A DNA stretch of 64,000 bases from Symsagittifera roscoffensis (GCF_963678635.1 NC_087062.1:43352395-43416394); one strand, 5' to 3'. Counted from the stretch's first letter, positions 1-10,405 are shown. The notes: generated by a model from the sequence alone, not told the origin. Numbers and translations are program-made.

Positions 1-147
1 TGAACCAATACAAGTTATCTTAACAAAAGTAAAAGGAAAATACTTTACAACCGCAGATATGAACAGTGCATACAATCAAATGCCACTAGATGAACAATCA
101 CGACGTTTAACACAATTCACCGAGTTTATAGATTTCAATTAATTCTA
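1..147 (+). pseudogene. RT fragment (copy A)
   Basis: This is the central RT palm around motif A, which reads TTADMNSAYNQ in this copy and so keeps the first catalytic Asp. The frame then runs into the short tail TEFIDFN and a stop. From there the sequence jumps directly to the end of RNase H, so the YxDD motif is absent. The left part lies outside the window. Confidence 0.7.
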
Positions 148-390
148 ATGAAATTTCTTAACTTACATATAGTTTGGACAGCAGGAAAGAATCTTGCATT
201 ACCAGATACATTAAGTCGAAATACACCACCTGAATTACTTACACAAAAAACTACAGTTGAATTACCCAAAAATATAAAATTTTACCTTGCAAAAGACGAA
301 ACTTCATCCCAACTAGAATGCGAATATGCAGTAAAAACTGACATTGAACAATCACAAATAAATAATCTACAACACTTCCCACTTTACTAA
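148..390 (+). pseudogene. RNase H C-terminus and connector (copy A)
   Basis: The 80-codon frame begins with the last RNase H strand and contains ALPDTLSRN, the usual h-A-D-x-L-S-R ending of Ty3/Gypsy RNase H. It then enters the pol connector. The body of RNase H with its catalytic acidic residues is missing, removed by the same deletion that took the RT active site. Confidence 0.6.
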
Positions 391-1018
391 GATTGCCAAA
401 ATAGTCACTACGAAGTTGATCTACTAGGAACCTCAACTTTCAAACCAATTCCATACTCACAATGGATAAAAAATAACACCCAACAAAAGCGAATAAAACA
501 ACACTAGTATAAATAAAAAAATTTTCCATTAATTGAAAAAGAAGATTTAACTGATAAAATAAATTTATCAGGACCACAAACAAATGACACAAAATACACA
601 ATAAATCAAGTTTTTTGACCTCCATGACCCACTTGACACAATTCCCTTATCAAAATTAGAAATTGGAAATATTTTTGTCCCTCCAACAGATAAAATTACA
701 CTTGAACTCTTATAACAATATCAAAATCTTGACCCAGTAATTAGACAACTAAAATCATGGCACATATACAAAACTAAGCCCGTAAAAGCAGATACCACAA
801 TTTTAAGAAATTTAATAATACAACAATTAATGAAAACACAGACCTTCTAGAATATCAATTAAATGATTCTAAAGTTCCCTGTCTCCCTTTAAGTATGATA
901 CTAATAGCTTTTAACATTTCACATACACAAAATACTAAAGCACACTCTGGATCAGAGAAAACATATTCAAACTTTACACAAAAATTTTTATTTCCCAAAT
1001 GCACCAATTTGGATAAAA
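391..1018 (+). pseudogene. Pol connector and integrase zinc-finger start (copy A)
   Basis: Several stops and shifts interrupt a reading frame recognisable by comparison with 9,761-10,405. The end encodes the His pair of the integrase HHCC finger, with HTQNTKAHSG. A frameshift near 990 separates these His from the Cys pair in the next frame. The shift is also present in copy B, so it predates the duplication. Confidence 0.5.
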
Positions 1019-1840
1019 GTGTTATGCAATGATTGTATAGTATGTCCGCTAAATAAACCTTATCCAAATCAAAAACAAATAGCACAAAAACAAGATTTTA
1101 AAGGACAAAGTTTAAATTTTAACCATTGTGTTTCATTCGATACAAGAGGACCAATTTCACCATCCTCTGAAGGAAACTCCTACATTATGGTTATTGTTGA
1201 TGCATTTACACATTATGTAGCACTCAACCCAGTACCACATTGTAATGCTTATCATGCTTACACAACACTTTATGAACACTGGATAGCTAAATTCGGATTA
1301 CCCGAAATCTTAGTTACAGATAACGGTACAGAATTCATAAATAATGAAATCATCACACTATGTCACTTATATAACATCAAACATAAACCACGTACATCTC
1401 ATGCACCTTGGACAAACGGTTTAGTCGAAGGTATGAACCGTTCACTACAAGAATATCTTAGATGTATCATAAATGGAAATGATACAAGATACACAGAATG
1501 GTCAGCAGATGTAAAATTATTTCCCTTAGCATATAATTCACAAATTACGACAACTCTAGGAATGTCACCATACGAAATGGTTTTTAATCAAAAGCCACGT
1601 AAGCCAATTATGTTTACAGCAATCTCTCATAAAAATGCACAAGGTTATTGCCAACCAAATAAAGACTCAGTTTGTTATAACCTACCTTTACACACGCATG
1701 ATGAAGATCATTTTCATCACCCACAAATCCTTAAATTAGCCTCCGGCACACACACCCAATGGATTTTAAATAGAGATAAAAAACACAATGAAATTTACCA
1801 AAGAGTAACAAAAAAAATTGTTACAAAGGCAAAACATTAA
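1019..1840 (+). pseudogene. Integrase catalytic core (copy A)
   Basis: The 273-codon ORF carries the Cys pair of the HHCC finger (C3-x2-C6), then an RNase H-fold integrase core. The acidic residues are Asp41 (SFDTRGP), Asp101 (VTDNGTEF) and Glu137 (GLVEG), giving D-x35-E between the last two. It would insert element DNA into host chromosomes. The ORF ends early in a frameshift at the poly-A run near 1,815, before the C-terminal module. Compared with copy B it keeps SPYEMVF rather than the altered STCKMVF after the core. The active site looks intact but the gene as a whole is broken. Confidence 0.8.
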
Positions 1841-2266
1841 CGAACAAATTAATTCCCGTTTACACCAGCCTCAGATTTAAAAATTGGAACATTTGTCTTA
1901 ATACCTAATTTTAATACACAAAAAGGAATTTCTACAAATTTACAACCCCTTTGCAAAGGACCATACCAAATAATTGCTAAACCCACTGACGTAACATATA
2001 AAATCACCGATTCAAACCAAAAAGAAATTGTTCAACATCGGAACAATCTATTGCCTTACTACCCAAAAGAGTACGCACTACGCGAATTAACTCAATTATT
2101 TTCTTTCACAGGTTTAAAAGTTATTCAAAATCACCCACATACGGAAAAAGAAATAAATGAACAAAAAGACATTTATCATGGAAAACAAAATACAAAACCA
2201 ACTACAGCCCAAAACAATACAAAAAAAACTAGATCAAAAAATACCTCAAAAAGAAAGGAAAAATAG
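1841..2266 (+). pseudogene. Integrase C-terminal GPY module (copy A)
   Basis: The module contains KGPYQIIAKP and a following HRNNLLPYY segment, typical of the GPY/F domain that follows Ty3/Gypsy integrase cores. Copy A lacks one base near 1,860 that copy B has, so the module begins out of frame here. The frame resumes at 2,051 and runs to a stop at 2,264. At 2,207 copy A has a CAA codon where copy B has TAA, so its tail is 20-odd residues longer. Confidence 0.65.
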
Positions 2267-2420
2267 GAAAATGGTAGAAAAAATTTTACCACAAGAACAA
2301 GTCGAGAAATCAAAACATAGAGAGTCATCACGACTTAGAAATCAACCACGTAAAAACTACAAAACATTCATCCCACAATCTAAAATATTAAAGAAAGTTG
2401 AATTTGAAAAACAACTTTAA
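2157..2420 (+). CDS. Basic 87-codon ORF or shifted pol tail (copy A)
   Basis: This ORF is very rich in Lys, Gln and Arg and overlaps the previous frame by 110 bp. Its end has ESSRLRNQPRKNY, which resembles the R-x-S-S-R-x-R tail seen at the end of many Ty3/Gypsy integrases. I think it is most likely the original pol C-terminus reached by a frameshift. A separate small basic protein is possible. Copy B preserves the whole frame at 11,545-11,808 with two amino-acid changes. Confidence 0.4.
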   Translation: MNKKTFIMENKIQNQLQPKTIQKKLDQKIPQKERKNRKMVEKILPQEQVEKSKHRESSRLRNQPRKNYKTFIPQSKILKKVEFEKQL

Positions 2421-3007
2421 TTTTAAAATCCTCGCACCTCTCTATCATATTGAATCTTCATTTTTCAAAATAACATGCTGACAAAAAACGCAACAATTCT
2501 AGTTCAAATTTAGCCAATAGGATTCATTCAATCCTTCACCTTCTATAACTATAACACCAACCAATTAGACGAAAGATATTAAACTCCAGGCATATCTATA
2601 ATTATAACTTTACAACCTCCAGGTCAAAAATAAGCAAACCACTCAGACTTGACAACTAAAATAAATACCATCATAATATCATAACCCTCCCTTATCTAAT
2701 AACGCAAAGATCAACAATATTTTCCCAACTTAGACCTCAAAAACCCCCCAACCAAAAAAAATAAATTAGCCTAAAGTAAAAATACGACAGTATTAATTTA
2801 GCCTAGAGTACAAAAATTTCAAAAATACCGCAGATCACCTGACAAATAAAAATAAAGCAAAGAGGACCTTTCGAACACCATAAAATTATCCCCCAACAAC
2901 TTTTCACAAAACTCAACCCACTTGTCAAAAAATCAATAAATAACTCGATCACACTTGAAATTCGCCCCAAACAACAAAAATTATTCGACCTAGAAACCAT
3001 TTCTTAA
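2421..3007 (+). other. Inter-ORF region (copy A), mostly non-coding
   Basis: This is AT-rich sequence with frequent stops in all frames. It includes two short related stretches around tagcctaaagta and tagcctagagta (2,768 and 2,800). A + strand frame without ATG is open from about 2,848 to 3,006, ending in FDLETIS just before the next ATG. Nothing recognisable is encoded. Confidence 0.5.
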
Positions 3008-3478
3008 ATGCTCTTCTCTGGATCAGTCAATATCTTTAAAAATACAATTTTCAACATTTTCATAAACTCTTTCACAATACTTAAACTTTTATTCATATTT
3101 CTTTTTGATACCTTTGAAGCTTTTATAATAATTTTAATCATTTTTTGCAACATTTTTTTAATTTTCTACTCCCTATTTGAAAAAAATCTCCAACTTTTCC
3201 ATATCATTGACCATATTCACAGGTACGATAACCCAAAGTTTATTTAAATGATACGAACAATTTTTAGTAGAACAGATATTTTTTTACTATTTGTAATTTT
3301 TATAACATTTTTATCATCCCTAATATTGACAATGTGCAAATGTATAGAAAAGGCAATAATCACATTCGCCCTAGCAACAATCCTTTTAATTCTTTTCCTT
3401 GAAGAATACTACAATAAACAAAAAAAAGGCAATAATCACATTCGCCATAGCAACAATCCTTTTAATTCTTTTCCTTGA
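3008..3478 (+). pseudogene. Two adjacent hydrophobic ORFs (copy A), probable membrane protein
   Basis: ORF 3,008-3,247 (79 codons) and ORF 3,248-3,478 (76 codons) abut exactly, and both are dominated by Ile, Leu and Phe. The first has a long hydrophobic stretch around FIIILIIFCNIFLIF. The second has two predicted membrane spans, the second of which is encoded by the 77-bp minisatellite. No signal for a known family is visible. The place between pol and env is where complex retroviruses keep accessory genes, but function is unknown. In copy B the first ORF is shifted by an extra T at about 12,500. Confidence 0.45.
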
Positions 3479-3577
3479 AGAATACTACAATAAACAAAAA
3501 AAAGGCAATAATCACACTTGCCCTAGCAACAATCCTTTTAATTCTTTTCCTTGAAAAATACTACAATAAACAAAAAA
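3348..3577 (+). repeat. 77-bp minisatellite, three units (copy A)
   Basis: Three head-to-tail units start at 3,348, 3,425 and 3,501 with AAAGGCAATAATCAC and end in ACTACAATAAACAAA. Periods are 77 and 76 bp. In the first unit the sequence encodes a hydrophobic helix (IITFALATILLILFL). The period is not a multiple of three, so later units are read in other frames. The same array is at 12,737-12,966. Confidence 0.9.
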
Positions 3578-3588
3578 ATTTTCACTAG

Positions 3589-3939
3589 GAAAAATCAATC
3601 AGAATACCTTCAAAAATTGCTAACCAACAATCACACAGTCAGTCTTCACCGACATCATCCCAAGAAAACCCGACAATACCTACAACTACCCAAAACCCCC
3701 AAACATCCACACGAATTTCTTTCCAAGATAACCCATACACTTTTGAAGAACGACACGCTCGCTTATCCGAACCATTAGAACCAGTTCAGCGACAAGCACC
3801 CCTAAGTGAACCAACATATAATTTATACCCAATATTACCACAAGAATTAAGTAGAATAAGACACATTAGTCAAAATCAAAATCTTTTCTCTCCAACCCTA
3901 AATAAAAAGACCCAGGTTAAGCTAACCAAAAAATCGTAA
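3589..3939 (+). CDS. Pro/Ser/Gln-rich ORF without ATG (copy A)
   Basis: This frame is open for 116 codons directly after the minisatellite, bounded by TAG at 3,586 and TAA at 3,937. The N-terminal half is Ser/Gln/Thr/Pro-rich, the C-terminal half contains RHARLSEPLEPVQRQAPLSEP, and the end is basic. It could be the cytoplasmic part of the preceding membrane ORF once the repeat-induced frame change is allowed for. Copy B keeps it open at 12,978-13,328. I recognise no family. Confidence 0.4.
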   Translation, partial: EKSIRIPSKIANQQSHSQSSPTSSQENPTIPTTTQNPQTSTRISFQDNPYTFEERHARLSEPLEPVQRQAPLSEPTYNLYPILPQELSRIRHISQNQNLFSPTLNKKTQVKLTKKS

Positions 3940-3962
3940 GGACTAACAGTCTAAGAAAATAG

Positions 3963-4210
3963 AAATACCTAACAACTTTTTGCATCCCTCATCCTAAACC
4001 TTATGTCAAAAATCTAGGAAATAAGCAAACAATCGTTTTACACAACTGTGAAATAGATAACAAAAAATACGATCTTGTAATCACACCCCATACACAAACA
4101 GTTCAATACATTAGAACAAAACGACAAACAATAAAAAGAAAAATTATAAACAAACAAAAACAAATCACACGAAAAAGATTTTCAAAAAAAAAGAAACGCA
4201 TTTTCTGAAT
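3963..4210 (+). pseudogene. Basic ORF (copy A), frameshifted
   Basis: This corresponds to the open frame at 13,352-13,714 in copy B. It includes the Lys/Arg-dense stretch TKRQTIKRKIINKQKQ. An expanded A run near 4,187-4,195 shifts the frame, so the acidic C-terminal part seen in copy B is lost here. Confidence 0.4.
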
Positions 4211-4440
4211 CAGAAGCCAGCAGTTTAGATGAACTCTACAAATTAAAAGAATCGATTGATAAAAATTGTCCCATTCACAATCAATTATATTTTTCCGATT
4301 CAGAAACAACTTCAAATTCATCAAAAAGAGGAAAAAGAAGAATAAAAAGCAATACAAACACAAACCAATACACCTGTATAATTGGAATCAACCAATTAGA
4401 CACATCGATAGCTACATATTAACAGTCATCAAACGAAAAA

Positions 4441-6018
4441 ATGAGCCACACTCAAAGTGACGATAGTCCAGATGACGAAGAGGTTTACCCCTTCCTCATA
4501 GATGCACCCGATAATAGAGGGCAACATGATTTTTGCAAGAATTTACTCGTAAATTTGTTTGAACCCGGAATCAGTCCATGCAAAGCAGAATTCCCAGATA
4601 TAAAAATCAAAAGACAAATAATTGAACGTTATTTGAAAGATATATGTAACTTAACACAACAATATGGAATCTACACCATAGAATTCAGCACACCAAATAC
4701 GAATCATCATAAATATGTAATTCAAACAGATGATCTTGAATTAGAATTTTCAAAAGTATTTCTAGAATATATCAAAAGCATACAATATCATAACTCACAA
4801 AGAGCAAACTCTATATTCACTAATGAAGTTTTCGCAATAATATATACCTCTATCTCTATATTAGAAAAAACAGAATTTCAAAGCATCTCACCAACTGAAA
4901 CATCCAAACATACAAAAGTACGAAATGAAATTACATTTTTTTCAACTTTGCTACATATAATCAAAGGAAATTTCACTAAAGATGATGTTTCACAACACAC
5001 TAAACATGACTTACAAAAAATTTTGGCATGGTTTATAATAGATTATTTCACACATAATTTAGACTTAATTTCACAAGCAAGAAAAAATTTCAGACCTCAA
5101 AATTCAAATGATGACACTGCCATTACAGAACAATCAGACTACGTTTGGGACCCTGAATGGTCTCATCCTTCATTTATAAATATCCCACAATCTGTCTCAA
5201 GTCAAGCAATAAGTACAATATCTTATCACAGAGATTATGTAAAAGTAATACCACTAACCATTGATGCAACACCATTAAACTACAATACATTTTTACCTGA
5301 TACACGAAATAACAGTTTAAATTCGACCGTCATACACAATGAAAACCCTAATGGAACTAGAAATCTTACACAACAAGATATTCAAACACCATCACACTTC
5401 ATAAATGAAGAAATTGTCCAAACAACAACAACTACACAACAAAGTATTTCACCAATACACCCAAATTTAACAACACCAAGAAATACAAATACTTCACTGG
5501 CACAAGTAACCTTACAATCAACCGTTAAACCTTCGGTTGCTCCAAAATATTCACATATGGATTATCAAACATATAGACCAATGACAGTACCGTCAAAAAC
5601 ACGAAAATCATTCACAGGAAACACCTTTGCAGAACATAATTATAATTATGCTCACAAACAAAGAACAAATCAAGTTCTCCGAAAAAATACACAAAATTTA
5701 AATCACGTATGTTCTCATTATTGGAATCTCGCGAAAACATCGACGAATTCGGTAAATTTTCCAGATAATCCACGACCTACACAGGATTATACTGAAAATT
5801 ACCCATTCTTCCAACAAAATAAAAATAACCAATATACACCATTTAATACAAACTATTTATCATCCGATGAAGATGATTATTACCAACCAGATATTTTTGC
5901 ACCATATACTAAAGAATATTGCACACAAAGACCACGACAATCTCAACCATCTCGAAATATGAAAATTTACCCACAAAACCCAACAGATGTACAACATCCA
6001 CAACAAATGCATATATAA
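4441..6018 (+). CDS. gag: Gag N-terminal ORF (525 codons)
   Basis: The ATG at 4,441 follows an A-rich leader and is the first good start after the tandem junction. Residues 1-220 look helical and globular, starting with an acidic patch (SDDSPDDEEVYPF). Residues 230-525 are Asn/Gln/Thr/Pro-rich and probably disordered. I infer it is the N-terminal part of Gag because the same frame continues past the TAA at 6,016 to 6,240 with similar composition and then leads into a recognisable capsid region. The length is unusually long for a Gag N-terminal region. No myristoylation signal is present, since residue 2 is Ser. Confidence 0.55.
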   Translation: MSHTQSDDSPDDEEVYPFLIDAPDNRGQHDFCKNLLVNLFEPGISPCKAEFPDIKIKRQIIERYLKDICNLTQQYGIYTIEFSTPNTNHHKYVIQTDDLELEFSKVFLEYIKSIQYHNSQRANSIFTNEVFAIIYTSISILEKTEFQSISPTETSKHTKVRNEITFFSTLLHIIKGNFTKDDVSQHTKHDLQKILAWFIIDYFTHNLDLISQARKNFRPQNSNDDTAITEQSDYVWDPEWSHPSFINIPQSVSSQAISTISYHRDYVKVIPLTIDATPLNYNTFLPDTRNNSLNSTVIHNENPNGTRNLTQQDIQTPSHFINEEIVQTTTTTQQSISPIHPNLTTPRNTNTSLAQVTLQSTVKPSVAPKYSHMDYQTYRPMTVPSKTRKSFTGNTFAEHNYNYAHKQRTNQVLRKNTQNLNHVCSHYWNLAKTSTNSVNFPDNPRPTQDYTENYPFFQQNKNNQYTPFNTNYLSSDEDDYYQPDIFAPYTKEYCTQRPRQSQPSRNMKIYPQNPTDVQHPQQMHI

Positions 6019-7094
6019 AATCCATTTAACACACAATCTTTTCAACCAATACAACCACAAAATCCAATGTCAATGCATTCTTATCAACCAACTCAAATGC
6101 AAAATGAAATACCGCTTCCATATTACCTTCAGCAACACGAAATAACAAAAAATCAACTTTCAAATTTTTCGCAAATGCCAAATGCCGCAGAATCACTACA
6201 GATGACAATGAATCCATACCTCATGGGGGATCATCAATAACATCCAATAAACCAGTGATGGTATTTACAGGAACAGATCCTGAATATTCTGTAGAAGATT
6301 ATTTAAATTCAGTAACAGCAAATTTAATTTTAAATATAGGACCTGAACTAATGAACCAATGAATACGCCACTACATCAAAATTGGATACATAGACGCACA
6401 GCATTGATACAAACAACCTTAGATGGCGCAGCTCAAAAAAAGTTTTCAGTATTACCAATAGAAATAAAATCAGACTGGAAAAGATTTACACAAGAATTTT
6501 CAAAAATGTTTGGCTCCGAAAGAAATAAACAACACCAAAGAGTTTTATGTAATGAAATTCGCAGATTACCAAATGAAACCATCAAACAATTAGCAGTACG
6601 CATCGAAACACTAGTTCGAAAAGCATATTCACTTAATACACATGACTATAAAAACACAAAAATAACAGAAATTTTAATGATGACTTTAACACCTCAATTA
6701 AGGAAGATAGCAATAAAAAAAGAGCATCTCACCCTTCCTCAATTCGAGAGCCAGATTTAGATTTTCGAAAACTAGTAGATAAACTAGAGCAAGCGGAAAT
6801 CACAATGAAATTTGAAGAAACAGAAAATCTAAAACTACAATATGTTAATTGAATTGAAACAAACACTACACAAATAAATAACATACAGGAATCAGATGCA
6901 GACCTAATTGAAAAAATCACTGAAATACTAAATATCTATGAAAAACATCCAAATTTTAAAGGCAAACCATCCTTCAAAAAATGGTGTAATTATTGCCGAC
7001 GATACGGACACAGTATTTCCGAATGTAGACAAAAACAACAAGATAATCAGAATAAACCTCAAAAGCATAAAGAACCAAATAAATCATTCTATCA
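6019..7094 (+). pseudogene. gag: Gag capsid and nucleocapsid region, frame-broken
   Basis: Pieces of a Ty3-type capsid occur in three frames: about 6,228-6,357 (FTGTDPEYSVEDYLN), 6,359-6,760 (an ORF with DGAAQKKFSVLP and FSKMFGSERNKQHQRV), and 6,740-7,094 ending in the zinc knuckle. The tract is the classic retrotransposon-gag helical domain, which assembles the particle. Shifts lie near 6,235, 6,357 and 6,725, and in-frame stops occur at 6,016 and about 6,850. The protein cannot be made whole from this copy. Confidence 0.7.
6985..7026 (+). other. CCHC zinc knuckle of Gag
   Basis: The codons spell C-x2-C-x4-H-x4-C (CNYCRRYGHSISEC), the retroviral nucleocapsid knuckle that binds genomic RNA. 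All four metal ligands are intact. Confidence 0.85.
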
Positions 7095-7098
7095 ATAT

Positions 7099-7587
7099 AT
7101 GAAAAAAGATCAAAGTCTACCAAACAAACATATATATAGTAATAACAGTTCAGGAAAACCACTTCCGAACAACACCAATTACACAAGGAATCAATCACCA
7201 TTGAACTCAAGTTATAGAGGAAGATCACCAGAACGAAGAAACACACAAAATTCTTCACAAAAAAATTATACTCGATCAAATAGTCGAAATAACTATTCGA
7301 GATCAAATTCCAATGCAACACAATTTGTTTCTAGATCCAGTTCCCAATCAAACCCAAGAAATAAACACTATTTGAATAATCAATCACGAAACTCATCATA
7401 CAACAGGAATAGAAACTATTCACATAATAGAAATAGAAGTTATTCGAACAATCGAAATCAGAATTACCCGAACAACCGATCAAGAAATAACTCGTATAAC
7501 AGATCAAACTATCACAGATCAAATGAAAATTATCAAAACAGATCACGGAACAATTCACAAAATCGAAATTCAAGTTATAATAACTAA
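7099..7587 (+). CDS. Arg/Asn/Ser/Tyr-rich nucleocapsid tail (162 codons)
   Basis: This is in frame with the zinc knuckle and follows it directly. It is a degenerate tandem of short motifs such as RNYS, RNNSYNR and NNRN. The composition is strongly basic and uncharged otherwise, resembling nucleic-acid-binding or condensate-forming tails. It ends at a TAA at 7,585. The ATG at 7,099 is probably internal to Gag rather than a true start. Confidence 0.55.
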   Translation: MKKDQSLPNKHIYSNNSSGKPLPNNTNYTRNQSPLNSSYRGRSPERRNTQNSSQKNYTRSNSRNNYSRSNSNATQFVSRSSSQSNPRNKHYLNNQSRNSSYNRNRNYSHNRNRSYSNNRNQNYPNNRSRNNSYNRSNYHRSNENYQNRSRNNSQNRNSSYNN

Positions 7588-8168
7588 TATAGAAATTATT
7601 CCCAGTCACCACATAGGAATAATAACCATTATAATAATTCTAAACATCGATACAGAAGTAATACACCAAAACATCAAAGACATAATAATCAAGTACAGTC
7701 AAATGAAGAAACAACATCAGACCCCCCAGGTATTGATGACACAGGAAGTAACGAACTACAACTAAATCAAATAAACTGTGAATCATCAGATACAGAAAGT
7801 GATACAGAAAATACCGTCTCCGTGAATATGATAACAGTCGAAAACGACTATGAACCTATCATATATGAACAATCTTTTACATCACATATATATGAAAATC
7901 AATTGGAACTCCTTCACAATTATTATATTGAACCCATCGATGCTACACAAACTACACAAGAAGTAAACGAAATTAACACGGTAATTAAACCCAATGAAAA
8001 AGACAAAACAAAATGTTCAAACACAAATCATATTTATCAAAATATACAAAAAGAACAATCCAGAGAAAAAATTTGGACAATACCATTTCTCTTAAAAAGT
8101 CCAAGAAACAAAGAATTTCAACCACCAGATCTTGAAATTGATCAAACTAATATTCCCACATGGAATTA
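7588..8168 (+). pseudogene. Gag-pro connector, acidic
   Basis: After the basic tail the sequence continues Tyr/Arg-rich to about 7,690 in a shifted frame. An acidic stretch follows (ESDTESDTENTVSVN region). ORF 7,822-8,169 (115 codons) covers its second half. I recognise no domain. The position suggests the linker between nucleocapsid and protease. Confidence 0.4.
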
Positions 8169-8693
8169 AATCAAAACATTACTTCCAAAGTTAACGCCTC
8201 TTGCAACCTCTAGTAAACTAGCAACAGCACAAGGATCAACATTAGTAAATATGGAAAAATCCAATTATTCCTTCTCCTAACAAGAACAATGGAACAAAAT
8301 AAAATTCTAAACAAACCATTTAAACAAACATGTCATATTACTGATTTTAAGCACAATATCATTGGAATACCATTTATATCAAAATATATACCAACAATCT
8401 ACATCTTAAATAGTAAAATACTAATCAAAGATAAGAACACAAAAACAAAAAATACAGCTCTAACATTTTTTCAAAGATTAAACAAACAACCACCAGTCTT
8501 CTCAAAATTTTATCCAATTTATAACCAACAACGGAAACACCTGAAACCATAATCAGGAAATATATATAACTTTTCAATAAAACAAGTTCACCAGTATGAT
8601 AAAAAACAAAATAAACAACAACTTTTTATGTCAGGTTTTGAATTTAAACCTATTCACAAGTTTTTCAAAATCACGATCTCATCTATAAAATAA
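8169..8693 (+). pseudogene. Retropepsin remnant
   Basis: A segment with KLATAQGSTLV and ORF 8,289-8,552 with HNIIGIPFISKYIPT fit the second half of an aspartic protease (the h-h-G-x-x-F strand). The D-T/S-G catalytic triplet expected about 60 residues upstream is not seen, and stops separate the pieces. Without it the element could not process its polyproteins. Confidence 0.45.
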
Positions 8694-9512
8694 TTGAAAA
8701 ACACGAATTCCGACATCATTTCGTTACACGTGTATAACAATACACCGTATCAAGTAACAACAAACGCTACAATCTCACCCATATATGAAGTAGCCTACCG
8801 CGTAAATACTATACTCCAATTATTAGATATTTGCCAATCCACAATTCTTGACGAAGAAATATCCATAAATAATATAATAAGCAATGAAAAGAAAAACACA
8901 GATTATTTCACAAAAACACCATATTTTAAACCAACGTTCAATATAACAAATTACCCAAAAGAACAACAAAAATTCTTAACGATGTTTAATTTTGAACACT
9001 CACAAATTACACAAATTGAATTTGACAAACTAGCAAAACAGCTGTTAAAATATTCAACAGTCTACGCAACATCAAAATTTGACGTTGGGAAAATCAGTTC
9101 ATCACTACATCTCCCGTTAAAACCTGACGCAGTTTTTGAAAAACAAAGAGCTAGTAAAGTACCAATTCATTTACACGACAAAGTAAATAGATTACTTGAT
9201 ATTTTAGAACAATACAAAAATATCTCACCAGTAAATAAAGAAGAACAACCAAAAGGTAACACATTTATTAACCCTGTTATCATTCTAGCAAAAGGAGAAT
9301 CATTAAAAATAGTTTTAGACGCTAGATACCTCAATTCACTAATTGACGAATCGAAATGCAATTGGCCTATTGAACCAATACAAGTTATCTTAACAAAAGT
9401 AAAAGAAAAATACTTTACAACCGCAGGTATAAACAGTGCATACAATCAAATGCCACTAGATGAACAATCACGACGTTTAACACAATTCACCGAGTTTATA
9501 GATTTCAATTAA
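8694..9512 (+). pseudogene. pol: Reverse transcriptase, truncated (copy B)
   Basis: The 272-codon ORF contains the pol connector and the fingers and palm up to motif A. The substrate-template segment IVLDARYLN lies near residues 206-214, followed by TTAGINSAYNQ. Residue 245 is Gly where copy A has the catalytic Asp. After RRLTQF the frame ends in TEFIDFN and a stop, and the sequence resumes at the last strand of RNase H. The YxDD motif, thumb and most of RNase H (several hundred codons in family members) are absent. This copy cannot encode an active enzyme. Confidence 0.8.
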
Positions 9513-9517
9513 TTCTA

Positions 9518-9760
9518 ATGAAATTTCCAAACTTACATATAGTTTGGACAGCAGGAAAGAATCTTGCATTACCAGATACATTAAGTCGAAATACACCACC
9601 TGAATTACTTACACGAAAAACTACAGTTGAAATACCAAAAAATAAAAAATTTTACCTTGCAAAAGACGAAACATCACCCCGAATAGAATGCAAATATGCA
9701 GTAAAAACTGACATTGACCAATCACAAATAAATAACCTACAACATTTCCCACTTTACTAA
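9518..9760 (+). pseudogene. RNase H C-terminus and connector (copy B)
   Basis: An 80-codon frame matching 148-390 with about ten substitutions, with the same ALPDTLSRN ending. It starts exactly where the RT deletion ends, so the breakpoint is shared with copy A. Confidence 0.6.
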
Positions 9761-10405
9761 GATTGCCAAAATAATCACTACGAAGTTGATCTACTATGAA
9801 CCTCAAATTTCAAACCAATTCCATACTCACAATGGATAAAAAATAACACCCAACAAAAGCGAATAAAACAACACTATTATAAATAGAATTTTTTCCATTA
9901 ATTGAAAAAGAAGATTTAACTGATAAAATAAATTTTTGAGGACCACAAACAAATGACCCAAAATACACAATAAATCAAGTTTTTTGACCACTTGACACAA
10001 TTCCCCTATCAAATTTAGAAATTGGAAATATTTTTCTCCCTCCAACAGATAAAATTACACTTGAACTCTTAAAACAATATCAAAATCTTGACCCAGTAAT
10101 TAGACAACTAAAATCATGGCACATATACAAAACTAAGCCCGTAAAAGCAGATACCACAATTTTAAGAAATAAAACACTCCTCCGATATTTGCGAAAATTT
10201 AATAATACAACAATTAACGAAAACACAGACCTTCTAGAATATCAATTAAATGATTCTAAAGTTCCCTGTCTCCCTTTAAGTATGATACTAATAGCTTTTA
10301 ACATTTCACATACACAAAATACTAAAGGACACTCTGGATCAGAGAAAACATATTCAAACTTTACACAAAAATTTTTATTTCCCAAATGCACCAATTTGGA
10401 TAAAA
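9761..10405 (+). pseudogene. Pol connector and integrase zinc-finger start (copy B)
   Basis: The connector is interrupted by stops near 9,760, 9,799 and 9,986. ORF 10,189-10,419 restores a frame and carries the finger His pair (HTQNTKGHSG). It keeps the 32-bp stretch missing from copy A. Confidence 0.5.

Larger units (their letters stand above)
1..4323 (+). mobile_element. Ty3-like retroelement, tandem copy A (3' part of unit)
   Basis: This stretch matches 9,371-13,711 almost base for base, with an offset of 9,370 rising to 9,389 through small indels. It holds the end of RT, the RNase H tail, integrase, and the small ORFs that precede env. The match stops abruptly at 4,323/13,711: copy B continues toward env, whereas copy A joins the sequence just upstream of gag. 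Copy A is therefore the tail of an upstream tandem unit. Copy A lacks about 32 bp near 808 (present at 10,169-10,200) and has about 10 extra bases near 624. Confidence 0.85.

Noticed and set aside
2803..3000. Antisense 65-codon hydrophobic ORF, identical at 12,191-12,388
   Set aside because: Perfect conservation is explained by the recent tandem duplication, and the + strand frame over the same interval is equally open. No family match.
3348..3577. CRISPR-like array
   Set aside because: Units are contiguous 76-77-bp tandem repeats without spacers, inside a eukaryotic retroelement.
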